Of a DNA stretch of 48,290 bases, positions 39,349 to 48,201 are shown in pieces. This stretch comes from Streptomyces sp. F001 (GTDB lineage Bacteria > Actinomycetota > Actinomycetes > Streptomycetales > Streptomycetaceae), in NCBI RefSeq assembly GCF_004187715.1, contig NZ_QZWF01000042.1, positions 1-48,290 of the forward strand, in the 5' to 3' direction. Position numbers and translations under genes: made by a program. Positions within the stretch are counted from its first letter, which is position 1, and each line of letters opens with the position of its first letter. Below the pieces are notes generated by a model. That model saw nothing but the letters and a program-made list of their open reading frames with translations. It was not told the DNA's origin and made no database searches.

Positions 39349-41685
39349 ATGACCTCACAGCCGGGAAACCGCTCGCCGGTGCCCCGCAGAGCCGTACTCG
39401 GCACCGCGCTGGGCGGCGCGGCAGCAGCGGCCCTGCCCGGGACGGCCCACGCCGGACAGCGCGCAGAACCGGCGCAGTTCGGCGGCGCCGGTTCCGTGGC
39501 CGGGGGCGACAGACGCCCCTGGAGACTGCGTGACACGATGTCCACCGACGGCGCCTGGGACGCGTTCCTGCGTGGTCAGGACCTGCTGTGGACCAGGCTG
39601 CCCTCCCGCTGGTACGAGGGTCCGTTCCTCGGCGACGGGCTGCTGGGGAGCATGGTCTACCAGGAGCCGGGCGCCAACCAGATCCGCTTCACCGTCCAGC
39701 ACGGCCGCGTCCAGGATCACCGGCCCGAGTTCGGAAGTGGCTGGGGCACCTGCCGCCTGCCGGTCGGGCATCTCACACTCGAACCCGTCGGCACCATCAC
39801 CGCCGTCGACTGGCGGCTGAGCCTGTGGAACGCCGAACTCACCGGCACCGTCACCACCACAGCCGGCACGCTCACCCTCTCCGGCCTCATCCACGACGAG
39901 GTCTTAGCCGTCCGTGTGACGGCCGACGGCGGTGAACAGGCCACCTGGACGTTCCACCCCGCGGAGGCCATCAGTCCCCGCCGGATCAGCGAGGCCCCGC
40001 CCTCCGGCTACACCGGCAACCCGCCTTGGACCACCAGGACCACCGCCGACGGCACCGAGCAGGTGCTGCAGCCTCTCACCGGCGGCGGCCAGACGGCCAC
40101 CGCCTACCGCCGCACTGGTGCGGAACTGCTGCTCAGCGTCGGACACAGCCACCCCTCCGACACCGCCGCCGAGGCGGACTCACTGCGCAACCTGCGCCGC
40201 GCGACGTCGTACAGCGCCCTGAGACGACGCCACACCCGCTGGTGGCACACGTTTTACCGAAAGAGCTTCGTCTCGTTCCCCGACCAGCGGCTGCAGAGCT
40301 TCCACTGGATCCAGCTCTACAAGGTCGCCTCCGCCAGCCGCGCGGGCGGCCCCGTCATGGCCACCTGCGGGCCGTGGCTGGAGCCCACACCCTGGCCCGC
40401 GGTCTGGTGGAACCTCAACGTCCAGCTGGAGTACTGGCTCATCCACGGCTCCAACCACCTGGAACTGGATGCGCTCGCCACCACGCTGCGGCAGAACCAG
40501 GAACAGCTCATCGCCAACGTCCCCGCCGCCTACCGCGTGGACAGCTCCGGCGTCGGCCGCAGCTCCGACATGTTCGCCAACCGCGCAGTGGGGGAGCCGG
40601 GCACCGGCGCCGAGACCGGCGACCTCACCTGGGCGCTGCACAACGTGTGGCTGTCCTACCGGCACTCCATGGACAAGGCTCTGCTGCGCGACACGATCTT
40701 CCCGGTGCTGCGCCGGGCGATCAACTACTACCTGCACTTCCTCACCCCGGGCAGCGACGGCAAGCTCCACCTGCCCAGCACGCTCTCGCCCGAATACCCG
40801 GTCGTGCCGCCGCAGGACACCAACTACGACCTGGCCCTGATCCGCTGGGGCTGCCAGACACTCATCGAGTCCGCCGAACTGCTCGGCATCGACGACGAGT
40901 TGACCCCACGCTGGCAGGAGGTGCTGGCCAAGCTCACGCCGTACCCGGTCGACGACAACGGCTTCATGATCGGCGCCGGCACCGCGTACGCCCAGTCCCA
41001 CCGGCACTACTCGCACCTGCTGATGGTGTACCCGCTGTACCTCGTCAACTGGGACCAGCCCGAAAGCCGCGACCTGATCGCGAAGTCGGTGGCTCACTGG
41101 CACGCGCTGACCGGCGCCCACCGGGGCTACAGCTACACCGGAGCCGCCTCGATGTACGCGATGACCGGTGACGGCGACACCGCGATCACATACCTGCGGA
41201 AGTTTTTCGACACCAGCACCCGCTACCCGTGCCAGGCCAACACGCACTACACGGAGGCCGGTCCGGTCATCGAGACGCCGCTGTCCGCCTCGCAGTCCCT
41301 GCACGACATGTTCTGCCAGAGCTGGGGCGGCATGATCCGCGTCTTCCCGGCCGTCCCGTCCGCCTGGGCGGACGTCACCCTGCACGACTTCCGGACCCAG
41401 GGTGCCTTCCTGGTCAGCGCCGTCCGCACGGCGGGTGCCACCCGGTTCATCCGGATCAGGAGCCTGGCGGGCGAGCCGCTCAAGCTCCGCCACGGTCTCA
41501 GCGGAACTCTCACCGTACTGCTGGACGACGGCACCCCGGCCCGCACCCAGGACCTGGGCGACGGCGCCCTCGCCATCGACCTGCCCCGGGGCCGCGAGGT
41601 ACTCGTCCACTCCGGTTCCCGGCCCGACCTCGTCATCGGCCCCGTCGCCGTCAGCGAACCGGGCCCGGCCTGGGGCCTGCCGTAA
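39349..41685 (+). CDS. Secreted GH95-like glycosidase
   Basis: 778 residues. The ATG at 39349 is five bases after GGAGGA. The signal (PRRAVLGTALGGAAAAALPG) looks Tat-like. The N-domain has WDAFLRGQDLLWTRLPSRWYEGPFLGDGLLGSMVYQE, with the family's GDGLLG turn. The (alpha/alpha)6 region contains NLNVQLEYWLIHGSNHLELD, WALHNVWLSYRHSMDKALLR, SPEYPVVPPQDTNYDLALIR and QSHRHYSHLLMVYPLYLV. The C-terminal sandwich carries QSWGGMIRVFPAVPSAWADV. GH95 enzymes are inverting exo-alpha-L-fucosidases or L-galactosidases. It differs from the copy at 17910-20702 in lacking a discoidin insert. It heads the second saccharide block; a hairpin separates it from the GH97 gene. Confidence 0.8.
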   Translation: MTSQPGNRSPVPRRAVLGTALGGAAAAALPGTAHAGQRAEPAQFGGAGSVAGGDRRPWRLRDTMSTDGAWDAFLRGQDLLWTRLPSRWYEGPFLGDGLLGSMVYQEPGANQIRFTVQHGRVQDHRPEFGSGWGTCRLPVGHLTLEPVGTITAVDWRLSLWNAELTGTVTTTAGTLTLSGLIHDEVLAVRVTADGGEQATWTFHPAEAISPRRISEAPPSGYTGNPPWTTRTTADGTEQVLQPLTGGGQTATAYRRTGAELLLSVGHSHPSDTAAEADSLRNLRRATSYSALRRRHTRWWHTFYRKSFVSFPDQRLQSFHWIQLYKVASASRAGGPVMATCGPWLEPTPWPAVWWNLNVQLEYWLIHGSNHLELDALATTLRQNQEQLIANVPAAYRVDSSGVGRSSDMFANRAVGEPGTGAETGDLTWALHNVWLSYRHSMDKALLRDTIFPVLRRAINYYLHFLTPGSDGKLHLPSTLSPEYPVVPPQDTNYDLALIRWGCQTLIESAELLGIDDELTPRWQEVLAKLTPYPVDDNGFMIGAGTAYAQSHRHYSHLLMVYPLYLVNWDQPESRDLIAKSVAHWHALTGAHRGYSYTGAASMYAMTGDGDTAITYLRKFFDTSTRYPCQANTHYTEAGPVIETPLSASQSLHDMFCQSWGGMIRVFPAVPSAWADVTLHDFRTQGAFLVSAVRTAGATRFIRIRSLAGEPLKLRHGLSGTLTVLLDDGTPARTQDLGDGALAIDLPRGREVLVHSGSRPDLVIGPVAVSEPGPAWGLP

Positions 41686-41717
41686 CGACCGTCGCACGTG
41701 GCACACCCCGTGGTTCC

Positions 41718-41741
41718 GGCCCGCCGCCACGGCAGCGGGCC
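41718..41741. terminator. Hairpin between GH95-like and GH97 genes
   Basis: GGCCCGC (41718-41724) pairs with GCGGGCC (41735-41741) across a ten-base loop. It begins 33 bases after the GH95-like stop. It may terminate that transcript, which would make the GH97 gene a separate unit in the 146-base gap. Confidence 0.45.
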
Positions 41742-41831
41742 CGCACGGCCGTACGGCCCGAACAGCCCCCGTACAGACCCTGTTACGTCCCCCGCACCCC
41801 ACCTCAACACCCCACCCCCGGGAGGGTTCTC

Positions 41832-43748
41832 ATGGCGGTTCCGATCAGGACCGCGGTCGCCGCGCTCTGCGCCGGGTTGGCGGCCACACTCTTCATCACC
41901 GTGCCCGCGCGCGCCGACCAGGACGCCGGCTCCCGCGTACAGGTCTGGGCCGTGTCCGGCCCCGAGCGTGCCGCCGCGGCGCACGAACCGCGCGCACGGG
42001 TGTCCCTGGACGACACCACCGGCAGGCTGAGCCTGTCGGTGTCCCGCGGCGGCCGGACGGTCATCGAACCGTCGCCGGTCGGCATCGTCACCCAACAGGC
42101 CGATCTCTCCCAGGACTTGCGCTTCCTGCACCGCAAGGACCGGCTGGTCGACGAGCGGTACAGGAGCAAGTCCGGCAAACGACTGGAACGACGGGTCCTC
42201 ATGAACGAAACCCGTCTGTCCTTCGCGACGGCCGCCGGAGCCAGGCTCGACCTCGTGGTCCGCGCCTCCGCCGACGGCATCGCCTACCGCTACGTCCTGC
42301 CCGCCAAGTACGGCGACGTACTCGGTGAGACCTCCGCCTTCAACCTGCCGCCGGACGCGAGCGCGTGGCTGTCCACCTACCGGGCCGACAACGAGGGCCG
42401 GTTCGCCCAGTACACGGCCGCGACAGCACCCACCGGCGAGTACTCGGACCAGGCACTGTTCGCCACCGGCGGCGGGTACACCCTGCTCGCCGAGTCCGAC
42501 CTCACCGGCACCTACTCCGGCGCCCGGCTCGCTCACGATCAGGGCACCGGCACCTACCGCATCAAGCTCGCCGACACCACGGTCCCCACCGACGGCCCCC
42601 TCGCCACCCCCTGGCGGGCCATGGTCACCGGCGACCTCGCCACCGTCACCCGGTCCACCTTCACCGACGACCTCGCCCCCGCCTCGAAGGTCGCCGACAC
42701 CTCCTGGATCCGGCCCGGCACCGTGTTGTGGACCTGGCTCGCGGGCGGCAGGGAAGCCGGACAGAGCCTCGCGGCGCAGAAGGCGTACGTCGACTACGCG
42801 GCCGAACGGCACTGGCCCTACGAGGCCGTCGACGCGGGCTGGTACTTCAAGACCGACGAGTGGGACACCACCGACCCGAACTGGCAGACCAACAGCTGGA
42901 TGCCGGAACTCGTCGAGTACGCGCGCGCCAAGGGCGTCGGAATCATCGTCTGGATCCACCAGCGTGACCTCGACACACCCGAGGAACGCGCCCAGTGGCT
43001 GCCCACCCTTGAGCGGTGGGGCGTCAAGGGAGTCAAGATCGACTTCATGGACTCCGAGGCGCAGTCCATGCTCCAGTGGTACGACACCATCCTCCAGGAG
43101 ACGGCCGCCCACCACCTCATGGTCAACTTCCACGGCTCGACCGTCCCCAAGGGCATCCAGCGCACCTGGCCCCAGGTCATGACCCTGGAGGGCGTCGCCG
43201 GGGAGGAGAAGCGGACCAACACCGCCGCCCACCTCACCACCCTGCCCTTCACCCGCAACGTCATCGGCTCCATGGACTTCACCCCCGGCGCCTTCCAGCG
43301 CGTCGGACTGCGTCCCAACTCCGACGCGGCCGAGGTCGGGCTCACCGTCGCCTACGAGTCGGGCCTGCAGATGTTCGCCGGCACCCCCGAGTCGTACGAC
43401 GCCCGGCTGCTCGCCCGGGACTACTTCGACCAGGTTCCCGCGGCCTGGGACGACACCCGGCTGCTCGCCGGCCGACCCGGCCAGGAAGCCGTGCTCGCCC
43501 GGCGCGGCGGCGACCGCTGGTTCCTGGGTGGCGTGTACGCCGGCACCGCCCGCACGGCGGAGGTGCCGCTGACCATCGGCTCCGGGCGATGGCTGGTCGA
43601 GACGATCCGGGACGGCGCCGACGGGCTGGTCCAGGACCGGCAGGTACTGCGCGGCGGCGACTCCCTCAGCGTCGACGTCGTCGACAACGGCGGCTTCGCC
43701 GGGATCGCCTGTCCCTGGCGTCCGGGCGTCACCACCTGCTCCCGCTGA
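41832..43748 (+). CDS. Secreted GH97 alpha-glycosidase, retaining subtype
   Basis: 638 residues. ATG follows GGAGGG by six bases. A signal peptide ends near VPARA. The N-terminal super-sandwich has SVSRGGRTVIEPSPVGIV and LVVRASADGIAYRYVLP. The TIM barrel has RPGTVLWTWLAGGREAGQSL, WPYEAVDAGWYF, GVGIIVWIHQRD and GVKGVKIDFMDSEAQSMLQW. It continues with LMVNFHGSTVPKGIQRTWP and ends with a C-terminal beta domain. In retaining GH97 enzymes (alpha-galactosidase type) the nucleophile is the Asp of KIDF, here Asp404. Inverting SusB-type members use Glu instead and lack this motif. Predicted role: removal of alpha-linked galactose (or L-arabinopyranose-type) side groups outside the cell. Confidence 0.88.
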   Translation: MAVPIRTAVAALCAGLAATLFITVPARADQDAGSRVQVWAVSGPERAAAAHEPRARVSLDDTTGRLSLSVSRGGRTVIEPSPVGIVTQQADLSQDLRFLHRKDRLVDERYRSKSGKRLERRVLMNETRLSFATAAGARLDLVVRASADGIAYRYVLPAKYGDVLGETSAFNLPPDASAWLSTYRADNEGRFAQYTAATAPTGEYSDQALFATGGGYTLLAESDLTGTYSGARLAHDQGTGTYRIKLADTTVPTDGPLATPWRAMVTGDLATVTRSTFTDDLAPASKVADTSWIRPGTVLWTWLAGGREAGQSLAAQKAYVDYAAERHWPYEAVDAGWYFKTDEWDTTDPNWQTNSWMPELVEYARAKGVGIIVWIHQRDLDTPEERAQWLPTLERWGVKGVKIDFMDSEAQSMLQWYDTILQETAAHHLMVNFHGSTVPKGIQRTWPQVMTLEGVAGEEKRTNTAAHLTTLPFTRNVIGSMDFTPGAFQRVGLRPNSDAAEVGLTVAYESGLQMFAGTPESYDARLLARDYFDQVPAAWDDTRLLAGRPGQEAVLARRGGDRWFLGGVYAGTARTAEVPLTIGSGRWLVETIRDGADGLVQDRQVLRGGDSLSVDVVDNGGFAGIACPWRPGVTTCSR

Positions 43749-43759
43749 CCGAGATCTCC

Positions 43760-43788
43760 GGCCGGGCGTCCCACCGGGGCGCCCGGCC
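43760..43788. terminator. Terminator hairpin after GH97
   Basis: GGCCGGGCGTCC (43760-43771) pairs with GGGCGCCCGGCC (43777-43788), twelve pairs including one G-T, around a five-base loop. It begins 11 bases after the GH97 stop codon, so the downstream GH88 gene should have its own promoter. Confidence 0.75.
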
Positions 43789-43791
43789 TGC

Positions 43792-43809
43792 TGTTCACGT
43801 TGATGAACA
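43792..43809. promoter_or_regulatory. Inverted repeat upstream of GH88 gene
   Basis: TGTTCA (43792-43797) and TGAACA (43804-43809) are perfectly inverted with a six-base spacer, 86 bases before the GH88 start and just past the terminator. The geometry suits a dimeric repressor operator (GntR or LacI type). A related GAAC/GTTC palindrome precedes the lyase operon at 48189. Confidence 0.4.
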
Positions 43810-43894
43810 ATGCTCACATGGGTGTACATCGTCGGGTCTGTTGTGCAACGCTCGGTCAACTCCTTTCTCGGACCGACCAGTTGGAGGGACGGGC

Positions 43895-45121
43895 ATGACT
43901 GTTTCCCGGCGTACTGTCCTGGCTACGGCGGCCGGCGCCGCAGCGGTATGCGTTTCCTCGACACCAGCCGCGGGCGCGGCCGAGGCCCGGACACCGGCAC
44001 CCACACTGCGCACGCTCCGCGCGGCGGCCGACTACGCGGTCGAGAAGGTCCGCACCGTCGCGCCGGGCGTGACTGCCTTCCCCGTCGGGACGAAGTTCGA
44101 GAAGTGGACCTACTCGCAGAACGGCGACTGGGTCGGCGGGTTCTGGCCGGGAACGCTGTGGATGGCGTGGCTCTACAGCAAGGACGAGGCCTTCCGTACG
44201 GGGGCCCTGGCGTCGGCGGAGAAGCTGGCCCCTCGGCAGTACGACACCGGCACGCACGACCTCGGATTCCTCTTCTACCCGTCGTGGGTCACCGCCTGGC
44301 GGCTGACGGGCGACAGCGCATGGCGGACGGGCGCCATACGGGCGGCCGACTCCCTGATCCAGCGGTACAACCCACGCGGGCACTTCATCCGGGCGTGGGG
44401 CGCACTGACCGACCCGAAGAACGCGGGCCGGGTCATCATCGACACGATGATGAATCTCGACCTGCTGGCGTTCGCGAGCCGACAGACCGGCGACGCCAAG
44501 TATCTGGACATCGCCGTGGAGCACGCCAAGACCACGCAGCGGCTGTTCCCGCGCCCGGACGGATCGACCCCGCACGTGTACGACTTCGACCCGGACAGCG
44601 GCGCACCCATCGGCCCGAACACCGTGCAGGGTTACAGTCCCACGTCGTGCTGGTCGCGTGGACAGGCGTGGGGACTGTACGGATTCACCACGATGTACCG
44701 GCGGACCGGGAACGCGGAGTTCCTGGCCACCGCGCGCAGACTCGCGGACTTCGCGGTGGGCGCGCTGCGCCCGGACCACGTTCCGGTGTGGGACTACCGT
44801 GCTCCGCAGCAGCCCCACGACATCAAGGACGCGTCGGCCGGCGCGATCATGGCGTGCGGTCTTCTCGATCTGTCCGCGGCCACCGGCAGGAACACCTATC
44901 GCGAGGTGGCGCTACGCCTGCTCACCGCACTGTCGGAGACCTGTCTGACGAAGAACTCGGCCCGCGCGGACGCGGTCGTGGCCCGCTGCACCCGCAACCG
45001 CCCGGCCGAGGACGGCATCGAGATCTCCCTCCCGTACGCCGACTACTACCTGCTGGAGGGCATCCTGCGCGTGCTGCAGCCGCAGGACGTCGACCGGGCG
45101 ATCGACCTGTCGACGGTCTGA
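43895..45121 (+). CDS. GH88 unsaturated glucuronyl hydrolase
   Basis: 408 residues, six-hairpin fold. Tat-like signal MTVSRRTVLATAAG. Motifs: NGDWVGGFWPGTLWMAWLYS, DTGTHDLGFLFYPSW (Asp122) and VIIDTMMNLDLLAFASRQTG (Asp183). These two Asp correspond to the pair that hydrates the 4,5-double bond in characterised UGL enzymes. Near the C-terminus are CWSRGQAWGLYGFTTMYRR and PYADYYLLEGILRVL. It removes the unsaturated uronic acid left at the non-reducing end after a polysaccharide lyase has cut, so it is a marker for lyase-based degradation. GGAGGG six bases before ATG 43895. Unlike many GH88 proteins, which are cytosolic, this one has an export signal. It is convergent with the alginate-lyase-like gene. 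Confidence 0.9.
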   Translation: MTVSRRTVLATAAGAAAVCVSSTPAAGAAEARTPAPTLRTLRAAADYAVEKVRTVAPGVTAFPVGTKFEKWTYSQNGDWVGGFWPGTLWMAWLYSKDEAFRTGALASAEKLAPRQYDTGTHDLGFLFYPSWVTAWRLTGDSAWRTGAIRAADSLIQRYNPRGHFIRAWGALTDPKNAGRVIIDTMMNLDLLAFASRQTGDAKYLDIAVEHAKTTQRLFPRPDGSTPHVYDFDPDSGAPIGPNTVQGYSPTSCWSRGQAWGLYGFTTMYRRTGNAEFLATARRLADFAVGALRPDHVPVWDYRAPQQPHDIKDASAGAIMACGLLDLSAATGRNTYREVALRLLTALSETCLTKNSARADAVVARCTRNRPAEDGIEISLPYADYYLLEGILRVLQPQDVDRAIDLSTV

Positions 45122-45162
45122 CCGCCGGCGCATGGATGCCCTCGGAGCAGGACAGGTGCCGG

Positions 45163-46428
45163 TCAGCCCGCGATGGAGTCCAGCTGCTCTGCCGCTGGAC
45201 GCAGGGCCCACAGGTCGCCGCCGGGCGGCTCCTGCAGCAACGGAACGGCCTTCTGCGCTCGCTTGTCTCCCGCATCGGCGGCCGCGTGCACGACGTCGGT
45301 TGCCGCGTACCGGTGGAATTCGAGCTCCGGATGCGGCCAGGCGGCGGCTCCCGTCGCGGCGGGCAACAGGTAGTCCACAGCCTTGAACAGGCTCTGCCCG
45401 TCCGGACCTTGGTACGCCCACAGATTCACCCCGACATGCCGGCCGATGGCCGCGAGGCGGGTGTAAGCCACCAGGTCGAACGTCGAGTAGTGCCAACTCC
45501 GGGTCCGGGTCAGCTCCTGGGGCTGGCTGCCGTCAGCCGCGATCTGCGGCGCGATGCGCTTGCTCCGGGCGTCCAGGACCGTCCGGCGGGCCAGATCCTT
45601 GTCGCCGGTTGCGTAGGCCAGGCCGGCGAGCTGCATGTCGTAGAAGGTGCCGTGGTTGTTGGTGGCGGCGGCCTCCTGCTTGCCGAAGTCGCTGTTCTTG
45701 AGCCAGTCGAGGAATTCGGCGTTCCACTTGGTCATGCCGACGCGGTCGGTCGCGGTCCACCCCGGAGCGCCGGTGGCCAGAAGGGCGAGCGCGTCGAGGA
45801 CGCTGGTGTACGACTGCGAGAAGTCGATGATGCCGATGGCGCGGCCGTCGTACTTGCAGGGGATGAACTGCGCGTGGTTCAGGTTCGGGTTCATCCTCGT
45901 GGCCGGATCGAGGAACCAGGTCCGCAGCACCTGCCCGGCCTTCTCGGCGTACCGCTTGTCGCCGGTGTAGTACCAGGCGAGGGAGAGGTCGTAGGCGGAG
46001 TCGAAGGTCCTCTCGACGTCCTGGCGGTCGGTGCCGGTGTCGACCTCGGGGTTGCGCTCGCCGTCGCGCTGCACGTACGGGCAGCCCCACGGGTTGTCGG
46101 AGGTCGGGGGCTGGGAGGGCCACCAGTACGGGGCCTGGCTGAGGTAGTCGTGGATGTCGCCGCCGGGAGCGGGCCTGGGCTTGTCGACGACCGTCCAGGG
46201 GCCCTGGTCCAGCCATCTGTCGGCGCGGACCGTCAACGCCCTGACGGCTCGGCGGAGTTGCGGGTCGCCGTGATCCAGGCGGACCTTGGTCTGCTGCAGA
46301 CGGGCGCCGTCCATGACGGCGGTGTGCGGGACGCGGGGCGGTGACTGTGCCGCCACCGGCGCCGAGGCTCCCGTGGTGAAGGCGACGAGGGCTGCCAAGA
46401 GGATGCAGAGGCGAGATCGTGCGCTCAT
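45163..46428 (-). CDS. Secreted alginate-lyase-superfamily enzyme
   Basis: 421 residues. Signal peptide ARSRLCILLAALVAFTTGASA. The mature part has the (alpha/alpha) toroid of the Alginate_lyase family (PF05426): DIHDYLSQAPYWWPS, RTFDSAYDLSLAWYYTGDKR, RTWFLDPATRMNPNLNHAQF and AATNNHGTFYDMQLAGLAYA. In this family the NNHG motif and a later Tyr (WHYSTFDL) take part in beta-elimination. Substrates include alginate and glucuronan (CAZy PL5/PL38 kinds). Its ATG overlaps the stop of the upstream beta-helix gene (ATGA), so the two are made together. Its cleavage products would be substrates for the GH88 enzyme encoded convergently 41 bases away. Confidence 0.85.
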   Translation of the reverse strand: MSARSRLCILLAALVAFTTGASAPVAAQSPPRVPHTAVMDGARLQQTKVRLDHGDPQLRRAVRALTVRADRWLDQGPWTVVDKPRPAPGGDIHDYLSQAPYWWPSQPPTSDNPWGCPYVQRDGERNPEVDTGTDRQDVERTFDSAYDLSLAWYYTGDKRYAEKAGQVLRTWFLDPATRMNPNLNHAQFIPCKYDGRAIGIIDFSQSYTSVLDALALLATGAPGWTATDRVGMTKWNAEFLDWLKNSDFGKQEAAATNNHGTFYDMQLAGLAYATGDKDLARRTVLDARSKRIAPQIAADGSQPQELTRTRSWHYSTFDLVAYTRLAAIGRHVGVNLWAYQGPDGQSLFKAVDYLLPAATGAAAWPHPELEFHRYAATDVVHAAADAGDKRAQKAVPLLQEPPGGDLWALRPAAEQLDSIAG

Positions 46429-48152
46429 ACATCCACTCCGTTCATGTCAGTGGTCCCGCGGACGAGCCGCCGCTGGGCCTCGTACAGGTTCGGCGGCCGG
46501 ACTGCATGCGCGCTGCCGTACAGCTCCAGACGCGTATGCAGCTCGCCCGTGAAATCGGGAACGTCGATCTGGTCGAACTCCGTGACCTCGTTGACGCCGA
46601 CGGTGGCGGAGTACGGCGCCAGCGCGTCGATCTTCACCAGGCCCGCTCGGCCGTTGGTGACGCGGATGTTCCAATGCGTGAAGCGGGCGCCGAACAACGG
46701 ACCGGCGCTCGCGTCACCACCGTGGCGGCCGTTGTTGTTCACCGTGATGCCGGTGCGGACATTGGCGAAGGGCAGGCCGCGGTGGCTGTCGAAGGTGCCC
46801 ATCCGCATGTCACCGTGCGACCAGACGTTGTACGACGACAGTCCCTCGACATTGATGCCGTGCAGTTGGGTGTTCGACGGTGCGGGGCTGGTGCGCTCCT
46901 CGATCGTGAAGTCCTCGATGAGGTTGTCGTGCGAGCCCTCGCGGCAGAAGTAGGGATGATGGGAGCCGCGGCCGGCGACCCGCGTCCGGCGCAAGGTGCA
47001 CGCGGAGGCGGCTACGAGCCCGAAGCCGTTGTCGACATGGCGGACCGTCACGTCGTCCACCCAGCAGTCGTAGGCACACTGCAGGACGACGCCGTTGTAG
47101 CCCTTGTCGAGCAGGTGCGGCTGCTGGGGCACCTCCGCCGCCTCGAGGGTCAGGCCCTCGACCCCTGAGTCTGTCAACGCCGGTACGTGAGTGGTCAGTT
47201 GCGGGTTCCACTCCGGGCGCACGTCGAGCGGGAGCGGGCGTTCGAGGGTGACGCGCCGGCCACGGACCCGGGCGATGCGGACGGGCCATTCGTACGGGAC
47301 GTACGACGTCAGTTTCGTCTTGTCGTCCCAGAAATAGGCCTCCGGTCCCGGTCCGCCACCGCACATGTGCTCAAGGAGGGTGTGGTCCGCGTCGTCGGCG
47401 AGCCGGAGCAGGACCAGGGCGCCGGGGCGCAGCGACGACGCGTCAGTGACCGTCACCGTCCAGGAACCCTGCCGCGCCGGGGCGACCGCCGTGAGCGTCC
47501 GCCACTCGTCGCGCCCGTTGCCCGTCCAGCCCTCGAAGGGCCACGCCTTCGCCCTGATCGCGGCGACGAGAGAGTCCCAACGGGCCTCCGGGGCCAGCCA
47601 GATCAGACCGCCCGCCCACGACCAGGACGACTTGTCACCACCGTAACGGGAGCCGTACACGCCGATCAGTTCGGTGAGGTTCTTCGTCGCGTACAGCGTC
47701 GTACGGCCGCTGCCCGCCCCCCTGAGGATCACGTTCGAGCTGCCTATCCGGATCACGTCGTCGATGCGGAACGTGCCCGGCGGAATGATGACCGTGCCAC
47801 CGCCGCCCGTGCCGGCAGCTGCGATGGCACGGTTGATCGCGGGGGCGGAGTCGGTCGTGCCGTCCGCCACGGCGCCGAAGTCGCGTACGTCGGCGACGAC
47901 GGGACGGCGGGGGAAGCGCACCGCCCCGCCGTGGCAACCGGCCCGGCCGATGTACGGGATCTGCGGGTGAGTGAAGGGAGTGCGGCTCAACTCCCGCCAC
48001 AGGACCGGGACGTCGGCCGAGGCGGTACTCCCGTCAGCTGCCGCTGCGGTACCGGCACCGGCGGCCACGGCGACGGCGCTTCCCAGCAGGGCACGTCTGG
48101 TCATGCCCCTGACATTCGGGTTCTGCGCGGCGCCCGTGCGAGCGTTTCTCAT
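46425..48152 (-). CDS. Secreted right-handed beta-helix (pectate-lyase-superfamily) protein
   Basis: 575 residues. A twin-arginine motif MTRRALLGSAVAVA lies at residues 17-30. The fold begins with the Pectate_lyase_3/GH28-related signature VRDFGAVADGTTDSAPAINR, followed by GGGGTVIIPPGTFRIDDV and SNVILRGAGSGRTTLYA. Beta-helix coils follow (DCWVDDVTVRHVDNGFGLV, HDNLIEDFTIEE, THWNIRVTNGRAG). A galactose-binding-like insertion (about 190-310) interrupts the helix. Some relatives are polysaccharide lyases or hydrolases, others are uncharacterised, so the exact reaction is open. The start has GGAAGG about ten bases upstream. It is the first gene of a two-gene operon with the alginate-lyase-like gene. 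Confidence 0.8.
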   Translation of the reverse strand: MRNARTGAAQNPNVRGMTRRALLGSAVAVAAGAGTAAAADGSTASADVPVLWRELSRTPFTHPQIPYIGRAGCHGGAVRFPRRPVVADVRDFGAVADGTTDSAPAINRAIAAAGTGGGGTVIIPPGTFRIDDVIRIGSSNVILRGAGSGRTTLYATKNLTELIGVYGSRYGGDKSSWSWAGGLIWLAPEARWDSLVAAIRAKAWPFEGWTGNGRDEWRTLTAVAPARQGSWTVTVTDASSLRPGALVLLRLADDADHTLLEHMCGGGPGPEAYFWDDKTKLTSYVPYEWPVRIARVRGRRVTLERPLPLDVRPEWNPQLTTHVPALTDSGVEGLTLEAAEVPQQPHLLDKGYNGVVLQCAYDCWVDDVTVRHVDNGFGLVAASACTLRRTRVAGRGSHHPYFCREGSHDNLIEDFTIEERTSPAPSNTQLHGINVEGLSSYNVWSHGDMRMGTFDSHRGLPFANVRTGITVNNNGRHGGDASAGPLFGARFTHWNIRVTNGRAGLVKIDALAPYSATVGVNEVTEFDQIDVPDFTGELHTRLELYGSAHAVRPPNLYEAQRRLVRGTTDMNGVDV

Positions 48153-48188
48153 ACCCGTCCGCCCTTCCCATGTTTGCTTTCATGGATA

Positions 48189-48201
48189 TGAACGACGTTC
48201 A
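48189..48201. promoter_or_regulatory. 13-bp palindrome upstream of the lyase operon
   Basis: TGAACGACGTTCA is symmetric around its central base and lies 37 bases before the start of the beta-helix gene. It is a plausible operator. It shares GAAC/GTTC half-sites with the repeat upstream of GH88, though spacing and orientation differ. Confidence 0.4.

Noticed and set aside
41229..41831. Upstream extension of the GH97 frame into the GH95-like gene
   Set aside because: The extension is a shadow of the GH95-like 3' end; the ATG at 41832 has a strong ribosome site and a signal peptide directly after it.
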